Positions 50,055-57,675 of a stretch of DNA of 64,000 nucleotides are shown here, piece after piece. The stretch is from a bacterium (lineage in GTDB: Bacteria; Patescibacteria; CPR2; UBA1875; JAJYID01). Position 1 is the stretch's first letter. Each line of letters opens with the position of its first letter. The position numbers were made by a program, and so were the translations under genes. The notes under the pieces are model-generated. The model was not told the origin of the DNA. It saw only the letters and a program-made list of their open reading frames with translations, and did not search any database. Location of the stretch: the NCBI GenBank assembly GCA_030647205.1, contig JAUSJO010000005.1, forward strand, positions 124,001 to 188,000, given 5' to 3'.

Positions 50055-50414
50055 ATGACGCAAACAAAAACACCCAGGGAGTATGTCGAAAACTTTGTGA
50101 AGGTATCTCTGGGTATATGTGCAAAAGACATGGGTTTCCATGTCCATACAGAGAGAGAAGTAGAAGAAATAATGGATACGCTGGACGCACATCCATTCTT
50201 GAAGCTTTTCGGGGACAGGGAAATCGTCTTTCGGGAATATCCGGACTCATCTAGATACGCCAAGAGGTTTGCTAATGACATATTGGCAGTTCGTTTGGGT
50301 AGAGGGGACGAAAAGACCATTGTTATTTTAGAAGCCTCTGCGCTTTTAGGACGTTGGTCGAAAGAGCTGGTTTCCCAGTTGAAAAATAGTGTTAGAGCCA
50401 AAGAGAATGCTTAG
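50055..50414 (+). CDS. hypothetical protein, about 119 aa
   Basis: Starts MTQTKTPREYVENFVKVSLG, after GGGGGAG 6 nt upstream. Soluble, mixed helix and strand (EIVFREYPDSSRYAKR, TIVILEASALL). No family recognised. It ends shortly before a 14-bp hairpin. Confidence 0.6.
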   Translation: MTQTKTPREYVENFVKVSLGICAKDMGFHVHTEREVEEIMDTLDAHPFLKLFGDREIVFREYPDSSRYAKRFANDILAVRLGRGDEKTIVILEASALLGRWSKELVSQLKNSVRAKENA

Positions 50415-50425
50415 GTGCGGTGGAA

Positions 50426-50468
50426 GCGGGAAACGGCCCATTAGGGCCGTTTCCCGCGAGGCTTTTTA
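50426..50468 (+). terminator. 14-bp terminator hairpin
   Basis: GCGGGAAACGGCCC (50426-50439) / GGGCCGTTTCCCGC (50444-50457), loop ATTA, followed by GAGGCTTTTT. Confidence 0.8.
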
Positions 50469-50497
50469 ACTCTTATAACTTAATATATAATGAAAAT

Positions 50498-52225
50498 ATG
50501 CGCAAAATTATATTCACATTTTTTATAACCCTGTTCTTCATTCCATTTATTTCATTTGCCCAAAGTGAGAGAATTACTGATTTTACAGCCAGTATAGACA
50601 TCCAAAAGGATGCCAGTTTTGATGTGACTGAGGTGATAATGTATGATTTTGGAAGCCAAGAAAGGCATGGGATTTACAGAAATATACCGGTTAAATACAA
50701 AACAGAAGACGGGCGAACCCGTCTTATAAAAATCTCAGATATAAGGGTTCATGACGGCGGCTCATCCAATCCGAGCCTTAACAATTATCGATTTGAAAAA
50801 AGTAATGTAGGTAATGATCTTCAGATAAAAATAGGAGATCCGGACAAATATGTTACCGGTTTAAAAAAATACGTACTAAACTACACGGTTAAGGGGGCAA
50901 TAAACAACTTTGATGATCATACTGAGTTTTACTGGAACGTAACCGGTAATAACTGGAATGTACCTATAGAAAAGGCAAGAGCTTATATCGTTCTTCCCGG
51001 GGAAGTCGGAAAAGAAAGTTTACAGGCAAGCTGTTATAAAGGTCCGGTTGGGGCAAACACCACTTGCGGTTCTTTAAAGATTGAAACGGAAATGGAAAAA
51101 ACGTTTAACTATACTATTGCTGATTCTCCAATAAATTCGCTAGGACCAAACGAGGGGCTAACCGTGGCACTGGGTTTCCCGAAAGGAGTAGTTGCTGAGA
51201 AAGAGTACTTATATGAAGTGCCGTTTTTAAGCACTTTTTGGGGCAAAGTTTGGTTGGTCGCAAATATTGTCTTGCCGATAGCCGCATTTATTATAATATT
51301 TGCTTTCTGGAGAAAAAAAGGCAGAGACCCTCGGGGGAGAGGGACCATCATTGCCGAGTATGACGCTCCGGATGGCGTAGATCCGGTGGCAGTCGGAACG
51401 CTGGTTGATGAAAAGGTTGATAAAAAAGATATATCTGCCGGCATCATAGATATGGCAGTGAAGGGATATCTGAAAATTAACAGGCTTGATGGCAAGGGAA
51501 TATTCAAAACAAAAGATTATGAATTAACAAAACTGAAGGGTTCTCAGGGGCTAGCTGACTATGAACGGAAAATATTTGACGCTCTTTTTGCAAGCGGGAA
51601 TACAGTTAAACTAAAAGATCTGGATGCGAGCTTCGCTACAGATGTAAAAGAAGCGCAGAAGCTTGTGTTTGAGTCTCTGGTGGCCCAGGGGTACTTTGCA
51701 AAAAGTCCACAAAAGGTAAGAAATATATACTTGGTAGTGGGATTTATTGTTCTGTTCGCAGGATTTGCAGCCATGATGCTCGCGCCATCTTTGATAGCTG
51801 TTGGAGTGATAATCCTGATTTTTAGCTTCTTTATGCCGGCAAGAACGCTAAAAGGCGTCTACGCGAAAGAGCATATTTTGGGGCTTAAAGAATACCTAAG
51901 TGTTGCTGAAAAAGACAGGATAAAGTTTCATAATGCGCCCGAGAAAAATCCGCAAACTTTTGAAAAATATCTGCCGTATGCTATGGCTCTTGGAGTAGAG
52001 AAAGAGTGGGCGAAACAGTTTGAAGGAATATTCAAAGAAAATCCAAGTTGGTATAACGATCCATCGATGAGTACGTTCTCGGCGGTGGCTTTTGCATCAA
52101 GTATGGATAACTTTTCTACCTCTGCCGGTGCTGTTTCTGTACCTGCTTCGAGCGGTGGAAGCGGTCTCGGGGGCGGCGGTTTCTCTGGAGGGGGTATGGG
52201 CGGTGGAGGCGGCGGAAGCTGGTAA
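50498..52225 (+). CDS. DUF2207 secreted/membrane protein with Gly-rich end
   Basis: 575 residues from MRKIIFTFFITLFFIPFIS, a signal peptide. DUF2207 pattern follows: AQSERITDFTASIDIQKDAS, RHGIYRNIPV, and NVTGNNWNVPI. A helix (VWLVANIVLPIAAFIIIFAF), a cytoplasmic domain, and two further helices (YLVVGFIVLFAGFAAMML; VGVIILIFSFFM) come next. The end is a GGSGLGGGGFSGGGMGG run. TATAAT (50486-50491) is 6 nt before this ATG and the longer upstream frame would start inside the hairpin, so this start is preferred (leaderless). Confidence 0.88.
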   Translation: MRKIIFTFFITLFFIPFISFAQSERITDFTASIDIQKDASFDVTEVIMYDFGSQERHGIYRNIPVKYKTEDGRTRLIKISDIRVHDGGSSNPSLNNYRFEKSNVGNDLQIKIGDPDKYVTGLKKYVLNYTVKGAINNFDDHTEFYWNVTGNNWNVPIEKARAYIVLPGEVGKESLQASCYKGPVGANTTCGSLKIETEMEKTFNYTIADSPINSLGPNEGLTVALGFPKGVVAEKEYLYEVPFLSTFWGKVWLVANIVLPIAAFIIIFAFWRKKGRDPRGRGTIIAEYDAPDGVDPVAVGTLVDEKVDKKDISAGIIDMAVKGYLKINRLDGKGIFKTKDYELTKLKGSQGLADYERKIFDALFASGNTVKLKDLDASFATDVKEAQKLVFESLVAQGYFAKSPQKVRNIYLVVGFIVLFAGFAAMMLAPSLIAVGVIILIFSFFMPARTLKGVYAKEHILGLKEYLSVAEKDRIKFHNAPEKNPQTFEKYLPYAMALGVEKEWAKQFEGIFKENPSWYNDPSMSTFSAVAFASSMDNFSTSAGAVSVPASSGGSGLGGGGFSGGGMGGGGGGSW

Positions 52226-52290
52226 AAAAGACTATTTCATGATATAGTTTATCCCACTACGAGGGAGAACTTTAAATATAACTATCAATC

Positions 52291-52833
52291 ATGCATTCAT
52301 GGAAGGATGTGATCTTTTTGTCATCTTCAGATGCTCAAGGCAGTTCGAGGAAAGTGTTTGATGCGAAGACAGAAGCACGTTTAGTGGAATTTCAGCAAAA
52401 GCTCGATGAACATGGCTTTGCTGCCAAGGTCCCGAGGGTCGAATATTCGAACTTCACCCAAACTCTCTTTTTCTACGGCAAAGAGGATAGGTCTAAGTTC
52501 CTATGCGGCTCGATTCAACTCGAAGAGTTTCTTGAGGGGAACGTTCACTTCTCGGATGAAGAGGAAACCGAGATCAGGAGTTGGTACGAAGTCAGTCTGT
52601 ACAAGCTATTTCGTGAAGGTGCCAAAATAGAGAGTAGGTTGAGGGATCCCGACATAAGTAAAGACGAAAGAGCGGCCTTGACGTCAAAACACGACGAGAT
52701 GAAAGCCGTGATATCCGAAGAGGGATTAAAAGCAAAAAGGATGGATACTCTCGGCTACTATTTCGGAGAAACCGATCCTGTCCGGAAAGAGCTGCTGTAC
52801 GAAATCCATCACAGTATTCTCCAAGAATCCTAG
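52291..52833 (+). CDS. hypothetical protein, 180 aa
   Basis: Soluble, charged protein (KVFDAKTEARLVEFQQKLDE; IRSWYEVSLYKLFREGAKIE; helical second half). No family recognised. GAGGGAG lies 20 nt upstream of the ATG, farther than usual, so the true start might be a GTG or TTG a few codons inside. It is followed 17 nt later by a zinc-ribbon protein. Confidence 0.6.
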   Translation: MHSWKDVIFLSSSDAQGSSRKVFDAKTEARLVEFQQKLDEHGFAAKVPRVEYSNFTQTLFFYGKEDRSKFLCGSIQLEEFLEGNVHFSDEEETEIRSWYEVSLYKLFREGAKIESRLRDPDISKDERAALTSKHDEMKAVISEEGLKAKRMDTLGYYFGETDPVRKELLYEIHHSILQES

Positions 52834-52850
52834 AGCGAAGGAGGGATGAC

Positions 52851-53225
52851 ATGAATGATCTGACCGAAGATGACTTTATCTGTCCAAAGTGCAAAACGCC
52901 TCTGCTCCAGAAAAATCTGGAAAAAAGCGGCATCCTAAGCCAAGGATACAACAAGTGCGGGAAATGCGGCAAAGGGCAGGAAGAAAAGTATGTAACTCGG
53001 TCCATTGACCTTGAAGTCATGATTAGACACTGGCTGTCTAGGCTTCTACACGGAGATGATGAAAAAGAGATCTGTCATTTCTGGGGACATGTTAATGGGG
53101 AAATGGTCTCGAGCAACAACTTCAAAACCGAGTGTATCAAGAATGATGTCGAGATAATGGGTGAGGCCTTTGTGGTCGAAAAGATCTTTCTCAACATTAT
53201 TCGGGATCTTCATGGAGGTGACTGA
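52851..53225 (+). CDS. zinc-ribbon protein, 124 aa
   Basis: The first 45 residues have FICPKCKTPLLQ and NKCGKCGKGQ, a four-cysteine zinc ribbon. The rest is helical (DLEVMIRHWLSRLLHGDDEK). It may bind nucleic acid. Good Shine-Dalgarno (AAGGAGG). Together with the gene at 52291 it forms a two-gene unit ended by a strong hairpin at 53238. Confidence 0.65.
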   Translation: MNDLTEDDFICPKCKTPLLQKNLEKSGILSQGYNKCGKCGKGQEEKYVTRSIDLEVMIRHWLSRLLHGDDEKEICHFWGHVNGEMVSSNNFKTECIKNDVEIMGEAFVVEKIFLNIIRDLHGGD

Positions 53226-53237
53226 AGTAAATAAATG

Positions 53238-53271
53238 TGGGCGCGCCAAAAGGCGCGCCCATTTACTTTTT
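53238..53271 (+). terminator. terminator after the zinc-ribbon gene
   Basis: TGGGCGCGCC (53238-53247) / GGCGCGCCCA (53252-53261), loop AAAA, then TTTACTTTTT. Confidence 0.85.
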
Positions 53272-53277
53272 GTATAC

Positions 53278-53306
53278 TTGTTTTGGTTTTTTAGATCCAT
53301 TAGAAT
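53278..53306 (+). promoter_or_regulatory. promoter of a small RNA
   Basis: TTGTTT (53278-53283), 17-nt spacer, TAGAAT (53301-53306). The -35 sits in TGTATACTTGTTTT, like the radA promoter. Predicted start near 53313, with no Shine-Dalgarno or start codon before the terminator that would make a sensible protein. Confidence 0.6.
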
Positions 53307-53312
53307 TGATAT

Positions 53313-53417
53313 GTAACAAATATCAGGCAGTGGAAAACATTTATCTTGAGCTTATCTTTTTATAAGCGGGCCAGCCACTGCCAAAGTGGAAAGACACGGC
53401 GACCCCGTGTCTTTTAA
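53313..53417 (+). ncRNA. probable small RNA, about 105 nt
   Basis: Between its own promoter and a terminator lie nested stems: GGCAGTGG (53326-53333) / CCACTGCC (53375-53382), and inside it GCTTAT (53350-53355) / ATAAGC (53362-53367). The terminator is AAGACACGG (53391-53399) / CCGTGTCTT (53405-53413) with Ts. The next gene has its own -10 just downstream (53435), so this is not simply its leader. I do not recognise a known RNA family. Confidence 0.5.
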
Positions 53418-53446
53418 ATTATTTTAATTTAGGTTAATATATTTTC

Positions 53447-54811
53447 ATGAAAAGAAATCGCTATTTTCTCTTTATTACACTGTTCTTCTTACCATCCGTG
53501 TCATTTGCAGGGGAGGGAAACATAGTTATTCTTGGACTTTTTAGCTTAATTTATTTTTTTGGCTCATTTTTGGCTCTTGTCGCTCTTTTTGCGGCAGCTA
53601 TATTTTGGCATGTAAAAAATAAAGACAAACTAAGGTTTTCTTCCTTTTTCAAGTCGAGGATGTTTCTGATTCTTAGCGGTCTTTTTGTTGGCGGCATATT
53701 TCTGGAATTTGTAGGGCTTGGTATTTTGTATAAAATACTAGTCTCCATTTATGGGAAGGACGAGCCAAGTATGTTGGTGATTCTGGGTATTTGGGCAGTT
53801 ATGAATCTGTTAGTCTATGGGATTTTAATTGTTCCGACTTTATATTTCAAAAGAAAAGAACCGGGTACCAAGGGAGCGGTGATGAAGGTTATAGCTATAC
53901 CTTTTGTTATTATTGCAGCCTGGATTTTGCTGGTTAGTGCATTTAACTTATATTATCTTTTCCTAGGTAAAGCGGTTAAAGAAAAAAATGTTACAGAGTC
54001 ATGTGAAAATTTGCTAGCAGACGCTCAAGAAAAAATTTCCGGGATGATGAGTGATAATTTGGACTCGCCACAGAGAGTTGTGATCTACGGAGACTCAAGA
54101 ACTGGGATAGATACTCATAAGAAAATTATTTCTTTGATCATGAAAGCCCGTCCGGAAGCTGTCTTTAATGTTGGCGATATCGTCGAGGACGGAAGAAAGC
54201 CGGAGGAGTGGCCCGTTTTCAATGAAATCACCAAAGATTTACGGGCAAATACAAACTTCTACCCGGTTTTGGGCAATCATGAGGAAGATTCACCTCTTTT
54301 CTATAATAACTTCGAGTTACCCGGAAATGAGCAGTGGTACTCGATCAACTTTAACAAAATACATTTTACCGTATTAAACAGCAACAAGGATCTAAGCGTG
54401 GGATCCGAGCAGTATAAGTGGCTGGAAAATGATCTTGCAAATGTCGGGAAAGATATAAGGTTCAAAGTTGTGACCTTTCATCACCCGCCGTTTTCATCAG
54501 GAAAACATGGCGGGGATGAGATTAGCTCGGATCTACAGAAGAGTGTAGTTCCGCTTTTCGAAAAATATAAGGTGAGCGCAGTTTTTAACGGACATGACCA
54601 TGACTATGAAAGATCCGAAGTGAACGGAATTTCTTATTTTGTTACTGGTGGCGGTGGCGCACCCCTATATCCGCCGGTCAGGAAAAATGAGGTTAGTAAG
54701 AAATTTGAAATGGCTTATCATTATAGCGTTCTTGAGCGGACAAAAAATGCGCTTAAGGTCAGCGTATATGATGTTGATGATAAGCTGATAGACGAAGCCT
54801 CTATTAAGTAG
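53447..54811 (+). CDS. membrane calcineurin-like metallophosphatase
   Basis: 454 residues. A signal-type N-terminus and about four helices in the first 170 residues (NIVILGLFSLIYFFGSFLAL; LILSGLFVGGIFLEFVGLGI; IPFVIIAAWILLVSAFNLYY) precede a metallophosphatase domain. Its metal ligands are VVIYGDSRTG, NVGDIVEDG, VLGNHEED, VTFHHPPFSSG and GHDHDYERS, all in order. Related to purple-acid-type phosphatases; the substrate is unknown. TAATAT (53435-53440) lies 6 nt before the ATG (leaderless). Confidence 0.9.
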   Translation: MKRNRYFLFITLFFLPSVSFAGEGNIVILGLFSLIYFFGSFLALVALFAAAIFWHVKNKDKLRFSSFFKSRMFLILSGLFVGGIFLEFVGLGILYKILVSIYGKDEPSMLVILGIWAVMNLLVYGILIVPTLYFKRKEPGTKGAVMKVIAIPFVIIAAWILLVSAFNLYYLFLGKAVKEKNVTESCENLLADAQEKISGMMSDNLDSPQRVVIYGDSRTGIDTHKKIISLIMKARPEAVFNVGDIVEDGRKPEEWPVFNEITKDLRANTNFYPVLGNHEEDSPLFYNNFELPGNEQWYSINFNKIHFTVLNSNKDLSVGSEQYKWLENDLANVGKDIRFKVVTFHHPPFSSGKHGGDEISSDLQKSVVPLFEKYKVSAVFNGHDHDYERSEVNGISYFVTGGGGAPLYPPVRKNEVSKKFEMAYHYSVLERTKNALKVSVYDVDDKLIDEASIK

Positions 54812-54828
54812 AAGGAAACCGTTTATTG

Positions 54829-54857
54829 TTGAAAGACGGACCAAAAAATGATATAGT
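54829..54857 (+). promoter_or_regulatory. promoter of the tRNA-like gene
   Basis: TTGAAA (54829-54834), 17-nt spacer, TATAGT (54852-54857), about 20 nt before the tRNA-like sequence. Confidence 0.7.
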
Positions 54858-54877
54858 TTCCTGGTATTTGGTGGTGC

Positions 54878-54964
54878 GCCGCGGTGGCTGAATTGGTATA
54901 CGCGCGAGTCTTATTAACTAGTTCCCTAACAGGATGTGGAGTTCGACTATCCCCCGCGGCCCCA
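54878..54964 (+). pseudogene. degenerate tRNA-Leu-like gene
   Basis: 87-nt class II tRNA outline with a perfect 7-bp acceptor (GCCGCGG / CCGCGGC), an encoded CCA, and a Leu-type D-arm (TGGCTGAATTGGTATACGC). The anticodon stem has one mismatch (CGAGT/ACTAG), and the anticodon loop CTTATTA gives anticodon UAU with T at position 37. The T-arm is broken (TGGAG/ATCCC; the invariant G53-C61 pair becomes G-A). Position 73 is C, not the A usual for Leu. It has a good promoter. A pseudogene or an unusual tRNA-like RNA. Confidence 0.6.
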
Positions 54965-55004
54965 GATATAATTAAAAACTCGAATTAGTGTAAGAGGGTA
55001 TAAT

Positions 55005-55493
55005 ATGAAAATTTTAGAAGGGAACGAGCTAAAAGAAGCGGCAAAGTATGTAAAGAAGGCTGCTGATGCTTCGAAGAAATCAATTTGTTCGGTTTCAAAA
55101 GTCGGAGTTGTTCTGGTCAAGGACGGCAAGGTTATAGGAGAGGCAAATAATGGTCCTTCCAGGAAAGCATGCAACCCATGTCTCATGGAGCTACTTGACC
55201 GAGGAGTGAAAACGGAACTTTGCTTCGCTATGCATGCTGAAGAAAGAGCGGTTCTGGATGCTTTGGAAAAAGGCAATGATATAGAAGGTGCGACAATTTA
55301 TTCTGCGAAGGTAGTTGGCGGGGAAATGATACCGTATAAAAATGGTTTTTGCGCCGCTTGCGCCAGAGTTTTCTTGGAGGCCGGACTAGACAAGGTAGTT
55401 ATTCCAAAAGAAGATGGACTTACGCAGTACGATCCGGAAGAATACTATGACGTAAGCTTTGACAGATTTGTACAAAAAAAGTTCATAATGTAG
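55005..55493 (+). CDS. cytidine/deoxycytidylate deaminase-family protein
   Basis: 162 residues. The zinc deaminase motif is present: MHAEERAVLDAL (His-Ala-Glu) and FCAACARVFLE (the two cysteines). Substrate may be dCMP or a related base. Shine-Dalgarno AGAGGG 6 nt upstream. It probably shares the promoter of the tRNA-like gene, 40 nt upstream. Confidence 0.85.
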   Translation: MKILEGNELKEAAKYVKKAADASKKSICSVSKVGVVLVKDGKVIGEANNGPSRKACNPCLMELLDRGVKTELCFAMHAEERAVLDALEKGNDIEGATIYSAKVVGGEMIPYKNGFCAACARVFLEAGLDKVVIPKEDGLTQYDPEEYYDVSFDRFVQKKFIM

Positions 55494-55612
55494 GTATTCA
55501 AATTTTGATTGCTTGATGTTTCGTTTTGATATAAAATCGTGACTAGTAAGATAAAGGCCAACTGGAGAGGGTTGGTCTTTACTTTTGCACTTAAAATTCA
55601 ACTGAAGAGAGG

Positions 55613-56362
55613 ATGGGTGAGGTGATGCAGATTTATCCGGGTGATCCGCTCAAAACGCTAGCATCAGTGAATGGGTATTATGAATGTCCGAAGGATGAGA
55701 GCGGGAGGCGTCTCGGTCCGCTTGTCGGATACGCAGGCACTTATAAGGATGAAAGTGGCATAAAGAGGCAAAAGGTCGGCGAGATATACTGTAACTTTGC
55801 AAAGGCAGATAACTATCCGCGGATGCTTGATCAGTTCGCGCGCGACTTGCAACTTAACGGCTATATAGGAGGAACCATCCAAGCGTTTTGCGGTGCTCCC
55901 CTTGGCGGCTACTCCTTCTCGACTGTTCTCGGGCTTGTTTACGATATTCCCGTGATAAAGGCCGAGAAAAAGGTGGTCGCACTGGCGACCCAAGGGTCTC
56001 GCGAGATGACGGATCTGGTTTTTGCTCGCGATCAAGTGGAGCCGGGAGTCAACTATGCGATCGTCGAGGATGTCTGTAACAACTTCTCTACAGTCGAGAA
56101 ACTAGTTCCGTTGATATTTGACGCGGGTGCATCTGTGAGCCAGATCATCTGTTTGCTTAATCGTTCAGCATTGGTGGATGACTACTACCAGATGAAAAAT
56201 ATGAACTTAAGTATTGCAGTGAATAATCTTGTTCGTATAAAGATGCGGGACTTCCGTCAGGACGATCCTTATGTGCGGGAAGACATCGAGGTTGGTAATG
56301 TGGTCTGGAAACCGAAGGACGATTGGGGCCGCCTCGAGAAAGCTATGGCGGAAGTGGCGTAA
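55613..56362 (+). CDS. orotate-phosphoribosyltransferase-like protein
   Basis: 249 residues. A Rossmann-like PRTase pattern: IGGTIQAFCGAPLGGYSF, VIKAEKKVVA, and GVNYAIVEDVCNNFSTVEK in place of the PRPP loop (normally D-D-x-x-T-T-G-x-T). Resembles OprT-type proteins but the PRPP loop lacks the paired threonines and glycine. So it may be an altered or inactive transferase. ATG 55625 (MQIYPGDP) is an alternative start; neither start has an ideally spaced Shine-Dalgarno. Confidence 0.65.
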   Translation: MGEVMQIYPGDPLKTLASVNGYYECPKDESGRRLGPLVGYAGTYKDESGIKRQKVGEIYCNFAKADNYPRMLDQFARDLQLNGYIGGTIQAFCGAPLGGYSFSTVLGLVYDIPVIKAEKKVVALATQGSREMTDLVFARDQVEPGVNYAIVEDVCNNFSTVEKLVPLIFDAGASVSQIICLLNRSALVDDYYQMKNMNLSIAVNNLVRIKMRDFRQDDPYVREDIEVGNVVWKPKDDWGRLEKAMAEVA

Positions 56363-56390
56363 AACCCTCAAAATGAACAGTTAAAAATCA

Positions 56391-56420
56391 GGGCTCGGGA
56401 TCCGAAAGGAACCCGAGCCC
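56391..56420 (+). terminator. hairpin after the PRTase-like gene
   Basis: GGGCTCGGG (56391-56399) / CCCGAGCCC (56412-56420) with an inner TCC/GGA; little T run afterwards (TTAAAC). Confidence 0.7.
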
Positions 56421-56439
56421 TTAAACATTGAAAGTAGAA

Positions 56440-56468
56440 TTGACAGTAAGAGCGTTTTGAGGTAAAAT
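56440..56468 (+). promoter_or_regulatory. promoter of the gene at 56533
   Basis: Perfect TTGACA (56440-56445), 17-nt spacer, TAAAAT (56463-56468). Confidence 0.8.
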
Positions 56469-56532
56469 CCATTCACCGAAAGTTCACTACTGAAAGCTAC
56501 TCGGAGTACTCTAAGGAGGTGAAGTCTTTAAA

Positions 56533-56880
56533 ATGTGCGGTGAAACCCAGAAAATCAGTATGCCCGGTGCAGCCAGAAAGGTGACTCTTAGTAACATCAA
56601 GGAGTCACAACTTAAGGACCCCCGTTTTGGGATCTATAAAGTTGAGGCCGGTAGGCACGAAGGTGACTATGTCGTAGCCGACTCTGATGGTAATATGGTC
56701 GTCCTGGATCGCAAGAAGTATAACAAGGAAAGACCGTTTGCCGTTGTGAAGGAAAACGGGTTCTATGTTCTCGAGGACCAGGAAAGCGGCAAAGTTTGGC
56801 TCACTCAAAGCGAGTGGGAGATGCTAAACATGACGTCAAGAGGCAGTAAACGCAAGCGGCAGGCAGCCGTGCACAACTAA
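56533..56880 (+). CDS. hypothetical basic protein, 115 aa
   Basis: Beta-rich pattern (FGIYKVEAGRHEGDYVVADS, FAVVKENGFYVLEDQESG) with a basic tail (SRGSKRKRQAA). It may bind nucleic acid or be a small beta-barrel; family not recognised. Strong consensus promoter and an AAGGAGGTG Shine-Dalgarno 12 nt away, and its own terminator: an efficiently expressed single gene. Confidence 0.6.
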   Translation: MCGETQKISMPGAARKVTLSNIKESQLKDPRFGIYKVEAGRHEGDYVVADSDGNMVVLDRKKYNKERPFAVVKENGFYVLEDQESGKVWLTQSEWEMLNMTSRGSKRKRQAAVHN

Positions 56881-56904
56881 AAGTCTCATATTTTCGTTCT
56901 TTTG

Positions 56905-56940
56905 AAGCGCCCCGAGCACTTATCTACCGGGGCGCTTTTT
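56905..56940 (+). terminator. terminator after the gene at 56533
   Basis: AAGCGCCCCG (56905-56914) / CGGGGCGCTT (56928-56937), then TTT. Confidence 0.85.
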
Positions 56941-56972
56941 CATTGTTTAAGGTATATTTAAGTATAAAGATA

Positions 56973-57001
56973 TTGACAAATGCATCATGATATGGTATTA
57001 T
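56973..57001 (+). promoter_or_regulatory. promoter of the gene at 57053
   Basis: Perfect TTGACA (56973-56978), 17-nt spacer, TATTAT (56996-57001). Confidence 0.8.
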
Positions 57002-57052
57002 GTCAGAGTTATTTTTTTGATAAAATAAAGCAACTTGAGAGGATGATGATTT

Positions 57053-57553
57053 ATGATTATTGCAATTATTTTGGCGGCAGTTGCTCTCTTTGTTATTCCC
57101 CAGGTTTTTCGGGAAAAAGAAAAAGATGATGGACTGAATGTCGCCGCCGGCATTTTTGCTGCCGCTGTGATTGTAGTCATCGGTGCGTTGGTAGGTGACG
57201 TGGTTAAAGATCACTTGTCAAGTGAAGTGGTTGTCAGCGAAATAAACATTGCTTCTGACCCAGGTAACCCAAACAACTTTATTCTCGACAAGTATTATGT
57301 TCCGGGCAAGCGCGGTAGTGGTAGAACTTATTACACATTGCTGACTGCTGAGGGTGATGGCTCCTACAAGCCAACATCTTTTGACTCTTCCCATTTCGCT
57401 GTCATTCCGGAAGATAGGCAGGACGCAGTACTTCTTGTAAAAACACGGAGTTGTACGGCTGGTCCTTGGGCGAGTTTCATTTCCACCTGTTTCCATGATG
57501 AAAAACCAGATTTCGAGTTGCATCAGCCAGCCAGTTCTTCAGGAGAGGCATGA
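57053..57553 (+). CDS. two-helix membrane protein, 166 aa
   Basis: Two hydrophobic helices in the first 55 residues (MIIAIILAAVALFVIPQVF; NVAAGIFAAAVIVVIGALVG), then a soluble beta-rich part with a cysteine pair (RSCTAG, STCFHD). Family not recognised. GAGAGG lies 10 nt upstream of the ATG. Consensus promoter upstream and terminator downstream. Confidence 0.6.
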   Translation: MIIAIILAAVALFVIPQVFREKEKDDGLNVAAGIFAAAVIVVIGALVGDVVKDHLSSEVVVSEINIASDPGNPNNFILDKYYVPGKRGSGRTYYTLLTAEGDGSYKPTSFDSSHFAVIPEDRQDAVLLVKTRSCTAGPWASFISTCFHDEKPDFELHQPASSSGEA

Positions 57554-57581
57554 AATAATTCATCTTTTGTTATTGGCACCT

Positions 57582-57609
57582 AAAAGCCCGGATATACTCC
57601 GGGCTTTTT
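57582..57609 (+). terminator. terminator before tig
   Basis: AAAAGCCCGG (57582-57591) / CCGGGCTTTTT (57599-57609). Confidence 0.85.
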
Positions 57610-57611
57610 CA

Positions 57612-57640
57612 TTGATAAAAATCGAAATTTGCGGTATAGT
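57612..57640 (+). promoter_or_regulatory. tig-clpP promoter
   Basis: TTGATA (57612-57617), 17-nt spacer, TATAGT (57635-57640). Confidence 0.75.
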
Positions 57641-57675
57641 TTTATGACTGTTTATATATTTAAGAAAGGGAATAA

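Noticed and set aside
50420..50497. Longer start for the DUF2207 protein
   Set aside because: It runs through a 14-bp terminator hairpin; the signal peptide starts at 50498, with TATAAT 6 nt upstream.
55000..55007. TATAAT directly before the deaminase ATG
   Set aside because: Spacing is 0 nt, too short for a promoter, and AGAGGG lies 6 nt from the ATG as a Shine-Dalgarno.
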